Under the pieces are notes generated by a model, which did not search any database, was not told the DNA's origin, and saw only the letters and a program-made list of their open reading frames with translations. Shown here one piece after another: positions 43,766 to 46,247 of a stretch of 46,247 bases of DNA. The stretch lies in contig LSSK01000613.1 in NCBI GenBank assembly GCA_001969505.1, forward strand, positions 1 to 46,247. The letters run 5' to 3'. Made by a program: the position numbers and the translations under genes. The number at the start of each line of letters is the position of its first letter. Within the stretch, counting starts at the first letter, position 1. Source of the DNA: Zancudomyces culisetae. Its lineage: Eukaryota; Kickxellomycota; Harpellomycetes; Harpellales; Legeriomycetaceae.

Positions 43766-45517
43766 ATGGATACCTCTACAAATACATCATCTGCTCCACT
43801 GGTCAGGAAGGATAGCGCGTCTAAAAGCCAGTCTCCCAAGAAACCCGGTCATATCGCATGCGACTCGTGTAGAAGACGCAAAACAAAATGTGATGGTGGG
43901 AAACCGTCATGCGGAAAATGTCTAAAAGATAAATTTACATGCGAGTATAACTCTGAACGAGCCCGTGGCCGTCCTCCAGCCTCGAAGAGCAAGAGAAACG
44001 TTGAAGGTGAAGACAATTCAAAGGTTTTGTCAATCGGTTTATCAGACGCTTCTGCGTCTTTGGGGTTGGAATACTTTAAAATGGGAAACGATTTTACAAC
44101 AAATGGTTCACGGTTCTTCGATTCAGAATTAACACCAAATGCAGCTAAGAAGCAACGATCATTAGGATACAGAAGTGCTACATATTACAGCCATCCTTCT
44201 GTCAGCAATTTTGAAAGCGCTCACGATTTTTCATTTGATCCAGATTCCAGGGTATTCTTTCCTGAACTCAGTGAAACACACTCGCTTGATAACCCTAGAA
44301 ATGAAATGGGTTATTTACACAATAATTTCAGTAGGGCTACGTTGATTCCAAATGAAAGGGATGGAAACTATAGCTTGCTTGTAAACAACAATGGATTGGT
44401 TCCCGACAGTTTAGGCGAGTTGAACCCCATGTCATTTGGTCAACCTTTGCAAAGAAACACAGGATCATACCCGTCTGGAAGTGGGTTCAGGTTCTATAAC
44501 GGTTCTGCTAATCAGAAAACTACACCTAGAATGCGAAAACAGATGCAACTGCCAAACTTTGTAGAGTCATCATTTGATTATATGCCTCACCACAGGTTTG
44601 CCGCTGCTCATTCGTACACTCTTTCTGCTCCCGTAAAATTTTCAAATTCAGCATTAAACAATGCAAATGCTGGTGATTTTGTCTCTGCATATAATGAATT
44701 TGATCCCCCCGTTGTGGGAAAAAGAGCCTCTAGCGGTCTCGCTGAAAATTATACCACGAGATTACCATTTTCTGGTTCTTCAGACTCCCTAAAATTCAAC
44801 ATTTTTGAGCCAGGAGTATCTAATAATGAACCTCTTTCTGGAAGATTGGAACAGGGTGGTGAAAACATCGAATCTTCGAGGGTGGTAAAACGCAGCTTCG
44901 ACAGCATTCAGAACGACCTAGTTCATAGCATGAACCTAAATAAAAATAACATGAGATCCGAGCTTGAATCTTCAAATAACACCAACGGCCTACAACTGCT
45001 CACCAGCGATTTTTCGATTAATGGCAATGATACTAAACGAGAATCTGATTCAGAAAACTCGGTTACTAATGCTATCAGTGGGATAGGAAGTGGTGGCATA
45101 CAGGCGCAAGGTCTACCTATTTTTGAACAGCTAAACGGCGGAGACCATGGTGCCGGGATAGGCGAGCTAGGTCATATCCATTCTGGAGTAAATGCAAACA
45201 CAGAAGATGCTCCTTTGGATAGATGTAATTTATATCAGAAAAATGTTTCACTAATGCCTGGAAATGCTCTTCAACTACACGATCCATATCCCGAGCATCA
45301 TTTTTCTCAACACCCTGTACCAATGAGATATGAACACGCACCAGGTAATGGATTTAACAATCACCCAATGTATACTGATCATGCCAACTACGCGCCAGTG
45401 AACTATTTTCATCAAATCCCTGCTTACCCAGCCCTCAAAGTTTCTGATAATAATAAGTACCGAAAGGATGTGGAGTTATCAATAATTAGAAATAGACTTC
45501 TTGCAAATAGAAACTAG
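43766..45517 (+). CDS. Zn2Cys6 (Gal4-type) transcription factor
   Basis: Intronless, 583 residues. Residues ~32-60 form a zinc binuclear cluster: CDSCRRRKTKCDGGKPSCGK followed by CLKDKFTC, spacing C-x2-C-x6-C-x6-C-x2-C-x6-C. A basic segment with ARGRPPASKSKR follows and may contact DNA or act as a nuclear signal. The remaining ~510 residues are Asn/Ser/Gly-rich and appear disordered. I see no clear fungal-specific (middle homology) regulatory domain and no obvious coiled coil after the zinc cluster, so it may bind as a monomer. The last part is His/Tyr/Pro-rich (YPEHHFSQHPVPMRYEH). The target pathway cannot be told from sequence or neighbours. The family is essentially fungal and is one of the main supports for assigning the organism. 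Confidence 0.92.
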   Translation: MDTSTNTSSAPLVRKDSASKSQSPKKPGHIACDSCRRRKTKCDGGKPSCGKCLKDKFTCEYNSERARGRPPASKSKRNVEGEDNSKVLSIGLSDASASLGLEYFKMGNDFTTNGSRFFDSELTPNAAKKQRSLGYRSATYYSHPSVSNFESAHDFSFDPDSRVFFPELSETHSLDNPRNEMGYLHNNFSRATLIPNERDGNYSLLVNNNGLVPDSLGELNPMSFGQPLQRNTGSYPSGSGFRFYNGSANQKTTPRMRKQMQLPNFVESSFDYMPHHRFAAAHSYTLSAPVKFSNSALNNANAGDFVSAYNEFDPPVVGKRASSGLAENYTTRLPFSGSSDSLKFNIFEPGVSNNEPLSGRLEQGGENIESSRVVKRSFDSIQNDLVHSMNLNKNNMRSELESSNNTNGLQLLTSDFSINGNDTKRESDSENSVTNAISGIGSGGIQAQGLPIFEQLNGGDHGAGIGELGHIHSGVNANTEDAPLDRCNLYQKNVSLMPGNALQLHDPYPEHHFSQHPVPMRYEHAPGNGFNNHPMYTDHANYAPVNYFHQIPAYPALKVSDNNKYRKDVELSIIRNRLLANRN

Positions 45518-46247
45518 AGCAGCGTCCCTGATGCCTAAATGTCGAAAATCATTAAAAAAAATTGGCTTTTATCCCTCTCTTGGTGATATCCATTTTATTC
45601 TTAAATTATATTAAATTTTTTAACAGCACTGTGTTGATACTCAATTGATTTTAGACTCGAATAGCATTATTTTAACTTAATTTTAGAGCATATATTTTGA
45701 TATTTATTGTACTAAAACGACAATGGAAAATAAACCCTAATACAAAATGATCTACTGTTCTTAAAACTTGACGCACATTGACCGACCATATTGTAAAATG
45801 TATAACATGCGTAGCATAGGAAGTGTCGTTAGACATTTATTTCTGTACTGTAGTGAATGGTTTGAGGTAGTGTGATTATCTTGAGTCCATTTAGGGGGAA
45901 GACGACATTCTTAAACCAGTATACAATGAAAATAGAGTTTGTACAATGACAGAAAAGGGGTGATCAGATATGTATTACGTAGGATTCTTGTTTTTGTAGT
46001 TTTATGTGGTGTTTATTTAGTATTTATTTGGTGAAATGTTTATAATTAAAGGATGTTTGAAAACTATAACAGCCACCTGAGCACCAGTCTGACGTTTCTG
46101 TACTAGTCCAACTTCTCATCATTACCAACATTCTCTGAATAACTAATGTTGCAATACATGCTAAATGCATCCTTGGATCATATGGTATAACCCTCCTTAA
46201 CAACTCTACAATGAAATATGTATAATTTCTTGCTTCAGGATCTTCAA
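45518..46247. other. Downstream region to window end, no gene seen
   Basis: A 730-bp AT-rich stretch after the Zn2Cys6 gene. Stops occur in all frames, and no exon of a recognisable family was found before the window ends. Confidence 0.5.

Overview
This looks like a contig-end piece of an AT-rich nuclear genome, most likely fungal. The evidence is a Zn2Cys6 (Gal4-type) regulator, fungal-style orthologues such as CQD1, GRX5, UBP8, UTP7 and a HeH/MSC nuclear-envelope protein, and short GT-AG introns (60-220 bp) in most genes. PARN and EAPP are present, which argues against a Saccharomyces-type yeast; an early-diverging (zygomycete-type) or other intron-bearing lineage fits better, but the species cannot be named from this sequence. 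I saw no bacterial operon, transposon, CRISPR array, tRNA or rRNA. The 30-base poly-G at the very start is probably a sequencing or assembly artefact at a contig end.

Layout: 1-1650 holds a tentative NDUFA1-like small gene. 1651-9470 holds SRC1/HEH (+), a U1A/U2B''-type snRNP protein (-), UTP7 (+) and PIS1 (-), in convergent and divergent pairs. 9471-14703 is mostly intergenic with one unrecognised three-exon gene (-). 14704-23206 holds a ketopantoate reductase-like gene (+), GRX5 (+), CQD1/ADCK2 (-) and RRP42 (-). 23207-30071 holds UBP8/USP22 (+), an ER DnaJ protein (+) and EAPP (+). 30597-39765 holds RAD2/XPG (+), UTP4 (-) and PARN (+). A 4-kb gene-poor stretch then leads to the Zn2Cys6 regulator (+, 43766-45517).

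I rebuilt exon structures by hand for eleven split genes: 26 introns, all kept in frame and supported by family conservation across the junctions. 25 of the 26 end in TAG, and one has a GC-AG boundary.

Functionally this is a set of housekeeping genes: RNA processing (UTP4, UTP7, RRP42, PARN, U1A/U2B''), lipid and mitochondrial functions (PIS1, CQD1, GRX5), chromatin and nuclear envelope (UBP8, SRC1), and DNA repair (RAD2). I did not find a wholly new system. The most notable observations are in RAD2. Its reading frame stops at a CTAG that also holds the stop codon of the convergent UTP4, and it lacks the end of the XPG nuclease core. Its spacer carries six acidic F/W-E-x-V-type motifs like those that dock onto the TFIIH p62/Tfb1 PH domain. 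Other points are an AT-hook tail on UBP8, a large repeat-bearing insertion in PARN, a stop-free 60-nt intron in EAPP, and a shared A6T6CAG element upstream of UTP4 and UTP7.
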